From Sinotaia quadrata (taxonomy: Eukaryota; Mollusca; Gastropoda; Architaenioglossa; Viviparidae), in contig CM054182.1 of the NCBI GenBank assembly GCA_028829895.1, forward strand, positions 33,340,879-33,404,878: a stretch of DNA of 64,000 nt. The letters run 5' to 3'. The notes beneath the pieces were generated by a model. It ran no database searches and was not told where the DNA came from. It saw only the letters and a list, made by a program, of their open reading frames with translations. Numbering within the stretch: position 1 is the stretch's first letter; the number at the start of each line of letters is the position of its first letter. A program made the position numbers and the translations under genes. Positions 47,474-59,443 of the stretch are shown here, in pieces.

Positions 47474-48724
47474 CATTTAAGCCTGCAATCAATTTTGGTA
47501 ATGTTACAAAATCAACTAGCGGTTGAATATTTTTTTAAAAAATCGTTGGAACTAACGGTTAAAAACTATCGCACTTAAGTAACTGGCTGCACACATAAAA
47601 AAAACAACAACTCAATCAGTAGTGAATGTCACGAAAGTAAGTTACGATTAATTTAAATAAAACTGTACTTCGCCAAACTCTTGTTTCTGTGTCCTTCACT
47701 TCATGATTTGAAATCAGAGGGTGGGAGGTGGCGGTGGAGGGAGAGTTAGTAGAGGAATTAATGAATTTCAAAGTTAAAAAACAAGGTCAGTCGATAGGCT
47801 AGCAAGGGTTCAAGTGTTGAGAAACTATGCCATATATATATTTTTTAATGACCTACAAGTGAGATTCTCCTTGTGAAGGACAATATACCTTTGTGAAGGA
47901 CAATTACCAGCACTGTGTAATCCGACGAATGACCTCTAAGTATATGGAGACACGATGGGGGTTTGCGGGACAGTCATACAGGGCCGCCATTTTATATGGA
48001 AAACACTGATATGAGCGTCCTTAGCAACATGATTCTTTGCGAGTAAAATTGTCGTAGTTAAGCATGAATTTTTACTCTTTATTTCAAGAAAAGTCGTAAT
48101 TTTGTATATTTAGAACTCAACATTTATCTTCTCTACACCACCACTACCAAATAAGAGTTCTTTTGAATACGATAGTGATGAAAATTTTAATAAAAAAATT
48201 TATAACTGAAATTAAAATTCTTGCCATGGAGTTAATATACAATTAACCATTTAATACTATCTTAAAATGTTTATAAATATAAACAAATGTGAGTTTTTAG
48301 TTACTCATATTTACAAAATATTTTATATAGTCAGGAGTGTACTCAAATACATAACCACCAAACATTAATAAATAAACACAAATGAATTAACTTAACACAG
48401 TACACTTAATATCAGTCATTAAAAAGTTAAATCTGAAAATATCTAAATCAATTAGCAATTATTTATGAGTTTATGAAATTTGAATATGTAAATTATATCA
48501 ATCACTCCCATGCACTACAACTTAACTACAACAAACACAATAACAAACAACACTGTGTATATGCTGTTTATTTAAAAGCTATCAAAAATGTACTGTAATT
48601 GCATTGCCCGGGGTTTCCAAAGTAAACATAATGAAACCTTTAAAAATTAAAATTAATTCCGTAATGAACTGGATTTAAAATAATTAGAACATTGTCACTT
48701 ACGCAATATAACACCAACGCCACC
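47472..48724. other. AT-rich non-coding stretch
   Basis: No gene, repeat array or RNA gene recognised. Confidence 0.5.
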
Positions 48725-49030
48725 TAGTTAATGGTTTTGATTCTTAATAATTAATTAATCATCAATAACTAATTACAAGTGCTGGATGAAATTGATATGA
48801 ATAAATGTGAGAGTATTAATAAGAAAAACTGCTCATCCAGATGGAACTGGTTTGGATTACGTCAGCAATTTTCTAGCATAATTCTCAACTCGAGTTGTTT
48901 ACTTCCAAGTCTGACACTTCAAAGGAGTGCCCAAGGTCAAATCCTTCGATAATTTAACAATTTATATAACAATTAAATCTAGAAATAGGGATAGGCAAAT
49001 TTACTCTGCCACACGCAGATTATAATAATA
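48725..49030. repeat. Dispersed repeat, copy 4 (partial, diverged)
   Basis: TTAATTAATCATCAATAACT-AATTACAAGTG resembles the left part of the family. ATTTAACAATTTATATAACA and GGGATAGGCAAATTTACTCT resemble 30474-30530 downstream of copy 3. Confidence 0.45.
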
Positions 49031-49594
49031 ACAACAACAATACAAGTATTAATACTTGTTATCTTTAGATTTAAGGTGCCCTAATAAATATTTTCACTCA
49101 GATGTGTTATTTTAAGATTTTGTTTTGCACTGTCATTGTGTGTTATCAGTTTCTAAACGAAAATATGATAATAAGAGTCATTTAAAATATTTTTTATACT
49201 CTGACTGTAAATTATCACGTGTCGAATAATGGTTTTAGTACCAGACGTTTAAAATAATTTTAAAAATTGACTGTAAATTATCACCTTTGCAATAGACAAA
49301 TTAGTATCAGCCGTTTAAAATCATTAATTACAATTAACATAATTATAAATAAATTTTAAATAAAATCCCGATTCTTCAAATCCATGTTGGCAACAAATAT
49401 TGCATTTTCCATTCCACGTTTGCAGGGTAAGATTTTAAGTTAAAAAATAATCTAAAGATATATTTTAGAAATCAGAGATAAATCTTATGGGAATACTTGT
49501 AGTATAAATATTAAACTATTTGAAGAAAAACACGAAAAGTACGGCACTATTGCTGAGAGGAAACAAGTACTGAGGTCAAGTGAATTAAACCTAT

Positions 49595-50210
49595 TTAATT
49601 TAGTTTGACAGTCAATATATGATGACAATTTAACATTACATTTAATTTAGTTTGACAGTCAATATATGATGACAATTTAACATTACATTTAATTTGGTAT
49701 GATAGTCAATATATGATGACAATTTAACATTACATTTAATTTAGTTTGACAGTCAATATATGATGACAATTAATTTAACTTTACATTTAATTTGGTATGA
49801 CTGTCAATATATGATGACAATTTAACATTACATTTAATTTGGTATGACAGTCAATATATGATGACAATTTAACATTACATTTAATTTGGTATGACAGTCA
49901 ATATATGATGACAATTTAACATTACATTTAATTTGGTATGACAGTTTGACAGTTAGTTAATTTAGTATGACAGTTAATTTAGTTTGAGAGTTAATTTAGT
50001 ATGACATTTAATTTAGTTTGACAGTCAATATATGATGACAATTAATTTAACTTTACATTTAATTTAGTATGACAGTTGTTAGTCTGACAGTTAATTTAGT
50101 TTGACATTTATTTAGTATGACAGTTAATTTAGTTTGATAGTTAATTTAGTATGACAGTTAATTTAGTTTGAGAGTTAATTTAGTATGGCATTTAATTTAA
50201 TACGACTGTT
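49595..50210. repeat. 47-bp minisatellite grading into short TTTAGTATGACAGTTAA units
   Basis: Unit TTTAATTTAGTTTGACAGTC, AATATATGATGACAATTTAA, CATTACA, about eight times, then collapsed ~20-bp units. Confidence 0.9.
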
Positions 50211-52024
50211 AATAAGACGTATTCAGATATTTAGAATGTTGCACGAATTCTATTATTATTATTTTCACTGCAATTAAGACTCTAATCGACTGGATGCATA
50301 ATATTTTTCAAGTGAATACTCTGGGATAAACTCATTCTTCATTAAATAAAATATTTCTAGAATTCATGTGAATCAAGCAGTGAAGCTAACTCCATTTGTG
50401 TCAGCAACAGGAAACTTCGATTGCACTTACATTTCATGCCATGAACAGTACAAGTCATAAGTGTCATCAGTGATTAATTAAAAATATAAAATTTAATTTT
50501 AAGACCGATGCGTACATAAACTCCATAATTAAGTTAACACTCACAAATAACTGCATGCATTCGTATTACAGTTACATCCCTGTGGCAAACACCATACATT
50601 TCTGACATATCTCTTCAGTCACGCCTTCTGGCAAGGTAGGCTACTCTCACAGATGACCTTTGACTGCGGGTTTGGGTTGGTGCTAGGAAGCTTGAGTGGT
50701 TCTACGTCATGGCTTCAAAGACCGCACTACACTCAATAGACCGCACTACACTCAATAGACCGCACTACGCTCAATAGGCCACACTACACTCTATAGGCCG
50801 CAGTACACTCAATAAACTATACTAGTCACTACTCTAATCTGCACTACACGTATTACATTACACTAACTAAAATGCACCAGTCACTACTCTCATCTCCACT
50901 ACAATTGTTCAAACTACATTCCAACGCAAACTGTTTATAAGGAGTTTTATATTTGAAGCCAGAATATTTTCAGTTAAGATCTCAGAATTAAGTGATGGAT
51001 ACTAAGCCACAAGAAATAGCAAACTAAAATGTCAATCATGCTTGGGCATCCTTCATACTGATGTCATAATTATAATTTTAGAGATAAAGCAAGATAAAAT
51101 CCAATATGGAATGACAGACAGTTCTAAGTATGTGTTTTCCAAAACAGTGCTTGCAGACAAAGACCACACACGACCAAAGTGAAATAGTTTAAACAAGCAC
51201 ATTACATGCGGTTAAATGTAAAAAAAAAAAAAAAAGAAGTCATATTTGTTGTGTTGTTGTGTTGTTGAGTATTTCTCATTCTTGTAATAAGGGTAACCGT
51301 AAGAGTTCGTAGAGTGTGTAATTTTATCCGTTGGCCGGATAAGATTGCCGCAACAATGTTGTAAATTCCCAGACATGTATGTGTTTGTTTATCGGTGTTG
51401 TACCAAAGACTTAATAGTTGTTTCGATTTTACGTGGAGATTAAACAAAACTATTGAACAGTGTATTTATGATCGCTTTGACTGGCGAATGGTTTAAATAG
51501 TACGTCATAAGGTCTAGTAAATTTAAAGTGATTGTCTAAAGTAGTAAATTTATAATGGTTGTCTAAAGTAGTAAATTTGCTGCTTACAAAAAGCAGTAAT
51601 TAAGACTTTTTAAGATTTTCATTGAGTATTATGAGATTGTAAAAGTTTTACTTTGCGTTCTGTGCACACACAAGAAGGTTTGTTTGAAAAAAACTCACAA
51701 AGTATACACGAGTTAATCAATCTTCTCTTTACTATACAATTTAAACATGTATATAAAGTTTGGTTAATCAAATGTACAACCTAATATTATTGCTTGAGTT
51801 AGATTTGTAATGTTAAGAACTGTTTATTATCTTTATAAAAGGAAACAGAACTATTATTAATAGATGATGTTATGAGAACAGCCTCTTGTTATTATTTCTG
51901 GTCCTAATTCTACAGCCAGGTGTATGCTTAATTAGCTTGAATGCAAGAGACAAATATTCAGTCTTTGAGTTCATCCTTGCCAGAAGCCCAATGCTATTCT
52001 TGGAACAGGCGTCCGATCGTAGAA
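50211..52024. other. Non-coding stretch
   Basis: No gene recognised. ~19-bp units (GACCGCACTACACTCAATA) at 50718-50815 and a poly(A) tract at 51220-51235. Confidence 0.5.
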
Positions 52025-52034
52025 CTTATATGTC

Positions 52035-52500
52035 TCTATTTTGCCTTCTGAAGTAACGACAATTGTAGAGATTGTAATCACGAATAGTACCTGTAAGTCT
52101 TTGCTTTGCCTACTGAAGTAACGACAATTGTAGAGATTGTAATCTCGAATAGTACCTGTAAGTCTTTGCTTTGCCTACTGAAGTAACGACAATTGTAGAG
52201 ATTGTAATCTCGAATAGTACCTGTAAGTCTTTGCTTTGCCTACTGAAGTAACGACAATTGTAGAGATTGTAATCTCGAATAGTACCTGTAAGTCTTAGCT
52301 TTGCCTACTGAAGTAACGACAATTGTAGAGATTGTAATCTCGAATAGTACCTGTAAGTCTTAGCTTTGCCTACTGAAGTAACGACAATTGTAGAGATTGT
52401 AACCTCGAATAGTACCAGTAAGTCTTAGCTTGGCCTACTGAAGTAACGACAATTGTAGAGATTGTAACCTCGAATAGTACCTGTAAGTCTTAGCTTTGTC
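52035..52500. repeat. 65-bp minisatellite, ~7 units
   Basis: Unit TGAAGTAACGACAATTGTAG, AGATTGTAATCTCGAATAGT, ACCTGTAAGTCTTTGCTTTG, CCTAC. Confidence 0.92.
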
Positions 52501-52554
52501 TGAAAACTATCACGTTAGCAGACAGTACTAAACGTCGATATTGAGTCCAAATAT

Positions 52555-52983
52555 GTGACTGGACGTGTGTCAGCGGTTTGTTCGCTAGGCTGTCACACAT
52601 TATGGGGTGCCAATACATCCTGCAGAAGACAGAGGCACCAATGCAAGACTCTAACGTTTGTACAGTCGCCACCCGACAACAAACAGCTACACAAAGAGGA
52701 CGACCTGAGGTGTGTGGAGAAGGTACCACACAGAGTAAGCAGATAGTTAGGGAGCACGATAAGTGCAGTGAATGATTCTGCTGAGTGCTGTGGAAGCAAT
52801 GACAGTCCCTGTAGTTCCATGGAAGGCACGGCTAGGGATGGTGAAATTGCTGTACCAGTGACTGAGGGAGTTGCCACTGCCAGCGGGTTGGCAGGCAAGG
52901 CAACTCTGCTCAGAGTGGCACCATTAACTATGCATCCATTGAGAAGTGCTGCAATCGGGCACAACTTAACTTTGCATGTCTAA
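52555..52983 (+). other. GC-richer, coding-like segment, unidentified
   Basis: Composition stands out from the AT-rich surroundings. One forward frame is open from 52555 to 52983 apart from a single TAG at 52744-52746 (parts: VTEGVATASGLAGKATLL, RVAPLTMHPLRSAAIGHN), and the minus strand is open over 52593-52964. Possibly a decayed exon or retroelement piece; no family recognised. Confidence 0.25.
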
Positions 52984-54990
52984 GAAGTCTTACAAATCTG
53001 TCCAATTACTGTGGGGGGGGGGGGTGAACGTGCTTGTTCATCAGTGTGTGAATGTGAAAGACTCTAACTATATTTTTCTTCTTTGTTTAGAGAAATCCAT
53101 CGAATATATTTCTGCCCACTTTTTGTGGCTAAACAGTGTTTTGGTTTGCAATGTATGTGTGAATATATTTGAGAGAGAAATAAGCGGTGGGAGTCTTCGT
53201 TTATTTGTATTCACAATGGCTCACAACGGCTCACAACGGCTCACACCTGTGTCACTTGTTATTCACAGTGCTTTGAAGTCTTTCTTTTTCAATTTTTCCA
53301 GTCTGCTTCTATTTTGTTGTTTCTGCAGTCTGATTCTACTTTTATTTCATTCTTCTAGTCTACACTGCTACATTCTGCAGTCTGCATTCTATATTCTTCC
53401 AGTCATCAGTTTCATCAAGCTCTTCAATAAAGACTTCAATCCATTCTTCACTGTTACCCCACTGGTTGTACAAAGGTACAGTTCATGACATAACACTAAC
53501 ATCTGCTGCCTAAGTGTCAGTGTCATGTAGACAAATGTCAGATTGCCTCTGCATACAGAACCCACTGTTGACACGCAAAGGAAGACGACCCCTTCTTTGC
53601 TGAAAAACAGTACACCAGGTGACTGGTTTCTAAACTCTATACCTCCTTAAAATACCTCTGTGATGTCACCTTTCCATTTCTTACTCTTACTTTCTATCTG
53701 CAATCATTAGTAACTTATAAGAAGTTAGATTAAAAATTCATGTAACATTTGCACTCCTGCAGAGAGATTTGGCAACCTGCATAATGAACTATACTTGGTC
53801 ATAAACATTTCAAGTGACTATGAACTATCACATAATAACAAACCAGATTTCAATAGCAGATTCTTTTGATTTAATCATTAAGTTATGTTGAATGAACACC
53901 ACTTCTCAATTAGCCTACTTTTGTGACTATTACTTATTGTGTACCAATTGCTTATTTAACTTTCATTGTGTTGAATAAATTTTGTTATTTGTTAATTCCA
54001 CTTCCACTTTTGTATTTGGACAAAGAAGGAGATATGCATGCTTATGGGGTGGGAGTTAATTTTAATTGTTTTAAAAGTGAGAGAATAGCATATTTTGAGA
54101 AGTGTCCCCCTGAGCTGTAATTAGATAGAATTCCTATACTATCTAGAAGTGCTCGAACTTGTAAGGAGTGACAGGACTTCTGAACCGGTAACACTCAGAG
54201 GCAGGTAGACATAAATTAATCAATGGTTAATGTCTCTGAAGTCTGACCGAGTTTCTCCGTCTGCAAATTACGAAGGCCTGTACGGGTGGAATTAAATAGA
54301 TTAGGGTTTGGGTACCTAATCTGTTAAACCGTTCATCATAGTACGTATGTGTGTGTGTGCGAAACTAGTTTGTAGCTAGTTTTATATTTCTGGCAAAAAA
54401 TTTCCAACACCCCACCCCTCTTTTACCCATCCACCCACAGTCACATTTCAAATCCGAGCAACTGTTGGAAAAGATTTGGCACCTAATCTTAGGTGCAGTA
54501 GTGTTCCAACATGGACATGCCGTGCAGCACGTCAAATATTTCTTGAAATGTTTCAACTCTTAACTCTTCGCTAATTGTCCTATAAAATGACGTCATATTT
54601 CTTGAATTGTTTCAACTCTTAGCTCTCCGCTAATTGTCTTACACAATGACGTCCTAGATTTCTTTAGTCTTTAGCCAGTTTTTACAAAAATATTACACTT
54701 TTCTAACGTCTTTCAGTTTTAACCAAAATCATCTCGACACAGCTTGCTACCGTATTTATTTCGTTTGAATAGGAAATAATGACGTCACACCTTTCTCTCC
54801 TCTTTCAGATTACCTGGAACGAGGAAGTTCCCAGTTAAATTGAATTTTCTGGAATGTAGCAGTACATTTCAGGGCGTAGATTTTATGACACTAAACAAGG
54901 AACACGGTATGGAAAACTGACAGAAGTGGACTTGATTATTGCTGCAACAACTAGTTACACAATAACTACTACTGTTTCTTTTCGCTGCAG
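52984..54990. other. Non-coding stretch
   Basis: No supported gene. Contains a G8 tract near 53013 and two TGACGTCA octamers (near 54588 and 54780). Confidence 0.45.
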
Positions 54991-55173
54991 GTTGATGAAT
55001 ATGCAATATACTTTACGATGATCGCTAAGAGGACTGATACGGTTAACGCCCGACAGCCACACCGATTATTACTGTGTATCCAAGTCACTTGTCTCGTCAA
55101 GATATATGTCAACAAATTGAAAAGGCAGAAGAAAAGCACTTACCTGTATAGGTACTCAGGTGAAGGGTCATAA
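54991..55173 (+). CDS. Possible terminal exon, unidentified
   Basis: Good acceptor (CTGTTTCTTTTCGCTGCAG ending 54990), then 60 open codons (VDEYAIYFTMIAKRTDTVNA..., basic NKLKRQKK) and TAA. No family recognised and no partner exon found. Confidence 0.18.
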   Translation, partial: VDEYAIYFTMIAKRTDTVNARQPHRLLLCIQVTCLVKIYVNKLKRQKKSTYLYRYSGEGS

Positions 55174-55324
55174 AAAGGCAACAGCAAGAAAGAAGTTAGG
55201 GGGCACTTAACCCACTGGGTACTAACTGAATGTTAAAGATGGCAATAACTTTTTATTAATTTAACTGGATAAATATTTTTGTTCTCGTACGACGCAAACA
55301 AAAACATCATCCAAATTCAACCAA

Positions 55325-55412
55325 TGTTCGTTCAACCAACCAACCAACCAACCAACCAACCAACCAACCAACCAACCAACCAACCAACCAACTAACCAAC
55401 CGACCGACCAAT
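55325..55412. repeat. (CAAC)n microsatellite
   Basis: CAACCAACCAAC run. Confidence 0.95.
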
Positions 55413-55697
55413 AAAGCAAATCAATGAAATAAACAAATAAAAACAAAGAGAAATGCAAATTCTTGTATACATAATTACTAAAACTGCCAAAAAAGACATC
55501 TATGTTTGGAAACGAGACAAGTATTATAGCAGCATACCCACATCACAACGCAACAATTTGTTTCAACTCAGCCTATATTTTGATCTCTTTTTTTTCTCGG
55601 GGACCTCTGTATCAGAGTGCTTTTATCGAGCAAGCCCACCCGGAGTATAAGGTGGAAGTGAGATGTTCGGTAGGTCAAGTAAATCTGTGTTAGATAA

Positions 55698-55850
55698 CAG
55701 CCTCGCGATAAGAAGTGTGAATATATACATAAATGTGTGTACATGTCTGAAGATAGACATATATATAGGTACAGCCTTGCGATAAGAAGTATGAATATAT
55801 ACATAAATGTGTGTACATGTCTGAAGACAGACACACATATATAGGTAAAA
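55698..55850. repeat. 74-bp tandem duplication
   Basis: CAGCCTCGCGATAAGAAGTG at 55698 recurs at 55772 with minor changes. Confidence 0.85.
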
Positions 55851-56177
55851 GCACGCACACGCACGCACACATACACATAGAAAAAGAAGAGAGAGGATTG
55901 AGCGAAGGAGAGTGAAAGATCGAAAGATGCGTTTCAAATATAAATACATAGCATAGATAAACACTGTGCAGCAATGGTGTCCCAGTTGTACGCTTCACCA
56001 TCCAGAAGTATCAAGGTTCAAATCTTCATCATCAAATTTGATCTTTAAATTTGGAGACCTAAAGAAGAAAGGGGTGCGGGGATCGTTAGCAGTTTTACCC
56101 TCACCGCTGGAGCTTAGGTTGATCATTACGTCATCAGACGTTCTCTGATTTGGAGTGCCCCAAACCCTTTGGACCCG

Positions 56178-56245
56178 GTCAGGCCGATATATCGGCCATA
56201 GAAACATTGCTCAAAAAGGCGACACGGCCGATTTATCGGCCTGAC
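56178..56245. promoter_or_regulatory. Paired palindromes forming an inverted repeat
   Basis: GGCCGATATATCGGCC (perfect palindrome) at 56182-56197 and GGCCGATTTATCGGCC at 56226-56241. Outer arms GTCAGGCCGAT / ATCGGCCTGAC pair across the site. CCCTTTGG lies just upstream (56165-56172), as at the ends of some piggyBac-type transposons. Could be subterminal transposase-binding repeats of the element encoding the ORF that starts 168 bp later. Confidence 0.5.
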
Positions 56246-56412
56246 ATAGCCCTACCAAAGAACATCTCTGAATGGCCCATCCCAGCCAATCAGAGCTTTG
56301 TTTACCAATCTGTCAACATCCTGCTTCCTCTTTTAAACGTCACTAAAGCGTCTGCTATAGTTTTGAAAGTTTTTCAGGTATTTTTTTTCTTGTTTTTACG
56401 TAATGCAAAATA

Positions 56413-56895
56413 ATGGCAGAGAGTGAGCGTGATGTGCTTTCGAGCGATAGGGAATGGCATGGTTTGAGTGAAGAAGTGTTAGAAAGTAGCGAGAAAAGCA
56501 GTGAAAGTGATGAAGATGGTTTGAGTGAAGAAGTGTTAGAAAGTAGCGAGAAAAGCAGTGAAAGTGATGAAGATGGTTTGAGTGAAGAAGTGTTAGAAAG
56601 TAGCGAGAAAAGCAGTGAAAGTGATGAAGATGGTTTGAGTGAAGAAGTGTTAGAAAGTAGCGAGAAAAGCAGTGAAAGTGATGAAGATGGTTTGAGTGAA
56701 GAAGTGTTAGAAAGTAGCGAGAAAAGCAGTGAAAGTGATGAAGATGCGATCGCACCTTGCAACCTGTGGTTTCGTGTGCATGATGAAGAGATGGATCGAG
56801 ATGATCCTTACTCTTTCTTTGAAACATTTGGACCAAGGAAGTGCCTCACCCTCCCTCAGCCTACCTGTGGATTACTTAAGACATTTTTTTTTTAA
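56413..56895 (+). CDS. Acidic tandem-repeat protein, probable truncated piggyBac-like transposase N-terminus
   Basis: 160 residues. Residues ~17-111 are five near-perfect copies of a 19-residue Ser/Glu/Asp repeat (GLSEEVLESSEKSSESDED), encoded by 57-bp DNA repeats. Residues ~112-160 (LWFRVHDEEMDRDDPY, FFETFGPRKCLTLPQP) resemble the stretch leading into the DDE domain of piggyBac-family transposases, which also have acidic N-termini. The reading frame stops at TFFF in a T-run, just where that domain should begin, and AATAAA follows at 56936-56941. No catalytic residues are present. Alternatively an unrelated acidic nuclear protein. The repeat is in frame and the codons look protein-like, unlike the window's other repeat ORFs. 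Confidence 0.5.
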   Translation: MAESERDVLSSDREWHGLSEEVLESSEKSSESDEDGLSEEVLESSEKSSESDEDGLSEEVLESSEKSSESDEDGLSEEVLESSEKSSESDEDGLSEEVLESSEKSSESDEDAIAPCNLWFRVHDEEMDRDDPYSFFETFGPRKCLTLPQPTCGLLKTFFF

Positions 56896-56899
56896 TATA

Positions 56900-58214
56900 T
56901 ATTGTGCTTTTTCTTCAGTTTGTCCAATAAATATATATACTTCTCTATATATCTGATGTTTAGATTTCTCACATTATCATGTCAAAAAGGATGTTCCATC
57001 ATATCCAAATAATTCTGTCAAATTCCAACCGTCATTTTAGCCAATTACTTCTTAAGTGGGTCAGGGTCCAAGGTATTACTATGCATAATATACCTGGGAA
57101 TGGCTTGAAAGGGAATTAGATAATGTATGACAATGTTATTTTCCTTATTACAGTTTCTCACCCAATCTTATCTTCCTTCTTAAGTTCTAATCAATATGTG
57201 CACGCGTGTACATAATTTTAGGCAGTTACTGATATACTAAGGGAGATCATCACATTAAATCAACCGAATCTGAGCAAATATCAAACAAGAAATAGTCTAT
57301 GCTGTTGCTACTTACTCTCATAGTCTAACCACCACCTTGTGTAAACAAAAACTGCTTGCATTAAGAATCAATCATCACACTTGGTGTACTCGCCTAAAAT
57401 TATCTCAAAATATCTCGGAAAATGAAATTATAACTCATCGCGTAGCCTAAGTGTCAGTCCAGACCAGTACTAAAAATGTGGTGACACTTTTCACATACAT
57501 TTACCACGGTGCTGAGTGGGCAGGTTTAATTACTTTGGTTAGAAAGGGTTCTAACTTTTCCTATTTTCATACATTGCTAGTGAGTTGAAAACTATGGTTT
57601 TAGGAATAAATCTTTGCAGCATCGGTGAGTGATTTAAAAACAGTACACACACCAAACTTAGGCAGACACTTTCCCTCATTCCTGTGAGAACAGACGGATT
57701 TCCTCCCTTTGTTGATTTATAAATGTGCCCAGGTCACTCTACAATATCAAGGTCAACAAATAATCTCTAAACAATACGTATACAAAACACTCACTACCAT
57801 GCCATACAAAGGGCCGATTGGTCATGGCTCCAGTGATAACAGTCGTGAAAGAAAACGAGAGTTATCCGTTTAATTATTAGCAAATAATTAACTCTCTGAA
57901 TGAAACGAGGAGGTGTGATTAACTAAAACTGCAATTTCCAAATTTATTACAAACATAGAAGTATAATTTAATAATAATTTTAAGTGCCTGCATGGATGAC
58001 CTTGAATTGTTCTTCCAGGTGCGATGTGCTGACATCGTGTCAAATCTAGTTACGAGAATAATGGGGTTCCATTTTCACGCAAAGTACCCACTTGATTAAT
58101 TACATTGTACTGCCAATCGTTTCCAATTTATCAGAACGAGGCAGACACAATCGTTTGTATTCCCTTAAAGGTCCAAATGGATCACAAATTCCGCAACGCG
58201 TGATACCCATCAGA
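56900..58214. other. Non-coding stretch
   Basis: No gene or continuation of the transposase recognised in any frame. Confidence 0.45.
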
Positions 58215-58220
58215 TCTGAC

Positions 58221-58267
<47 letters not shown>

Positions 58268-58460
58268 CTGTGTGTGCGGATGAAACTCGGGCTCAGATTA
58301 GACTTAACAATGGAAAAATAGACTGATAGGAGATTTATAGATCTCAGTGTGGCGCGATTGGGGACTAGTTTATGCAAACTGGTATATGACAGAAAAACTT
58401 AAGTTATCATTTCTCGAAAACAGTTCATTTGTGTATGTATATGTGTGATTGGGAATACAC

Positions 58461-58505
<45 letters not shown>

Positions 58506-58510
58506 ACTCG
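58215..58510. repeat. (TG)n and (CA)n microsatellites
   Basis: TG run at 58221-58275 and, in opposite sense, a CA run at 58463-58500. Confidence 0.9.
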
Positions 58511-58794
58511 CTGTAAACAAAGTACGTAAACACATATTTGAAACAAGCAAACGTGCAAAAGTACTTAGCAACATACATTAATGAATTGCTTCTTTCATAT
58601 TAGTTTATGTACTTGCATATATGCATGCCTTCAGATATACATACCACACAAGCTTACAAACATTTGCATATACCTTCATACACAGTCCTAGAGGGATTTC
58701 ACGCCCATTGCAAAGGAACAATCCGGCCAATACACTGATGTTCTCATACCTATAATCATACTGAACGAACGATACGTGTGAACTCTTGGTGAAC

Positions 58795-59443
58795 TGTCAT
58801 TACTTCACATTGGATTTAGACTAGTGGTACTATGTCATTACGTCACATTAGATTTAGATTAGTGGTACGATGTTATTACGTCACATTAGATTTAGACTAG
58901 TGGTACACTGTCATTACGTCACATTAGATTTAGACTAGTGGTACGATGTCATTACGTCACATTAGATTTAGATTAGTGGTACGATGTTATTACGTCACAT
59001 TAGATTTAGACTATGGTACGATATTATTACGTCACATTAGATTTAGACTAGTGGTACGATGTCATTACGTCACATTAGATTTAGACTAGTGGTACACTGT
59101 CATTACGTCACATTAGATTTAGACTAGTGGTACGATGTCATTACGTCACATTAGATTTAGACTAGTGGTACGATGTCATTACGTCACATTAGATTTAGAC
59201 TAGTGGTACACTGTCATTACGTCACATTAGATTTAGACTAGTGGTACGATGTCATTACGTCACATTAGATTTAGACTAGTGGTACGATGTCATTACGTCA
59301 CATTAGATTTAGACTAGTGGTACGATGTCATTACGTCACATTAGATTTAGACTAGTGGTACGATGTCATTACGTCACATTAGATTTAGACTAGTGGTACG
59401 ATGTCATTACGTCACATTAGATTTAGACTAGTGGTACGATGTC
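58795..59443. repeat. 38-bp minisatellite, 17 units, each with TTACGTCA
   Basis: Unit CATTACGTCACATTAGATTT, AGACTAGTGGTACGATGT. Very homogeneous; AC(T)GAT/ACACTGT and GTTATT variants recur in a pattern, suggesting block-wise expansion. Confidence 0.95.

Noticed and set aside
52976..53488. 170-codon hydrophobic ORF
   Set aside because: T-rich sequence giving Phe/Leu/Ser runs, no domain, crosses a G8 tract; likely chance.
55968..56030. tRNA-like sequence with A-box-like TGTCCCAGTTGT and B-box-like GGTTCAAATC
   Set aside because: Box spacing is about 10 bases too short and no cloverleaf could be drawn; at most a degraded SINE head.
57801..57825. ACAAAGGGCCGATTGG as a possible right end of the piggyBac-like element
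   Set aside because: Order of blocks is wrong for an inverted terminal repeat of CCCTTTGG...GGCCGAT and no TTAA is adjacent.
58795..59443. CRISPR-like regular repeats
   Set aside because: Units are directly adjacent with no unique spacers, and the window is eukaryotic; tandem minisatellite.
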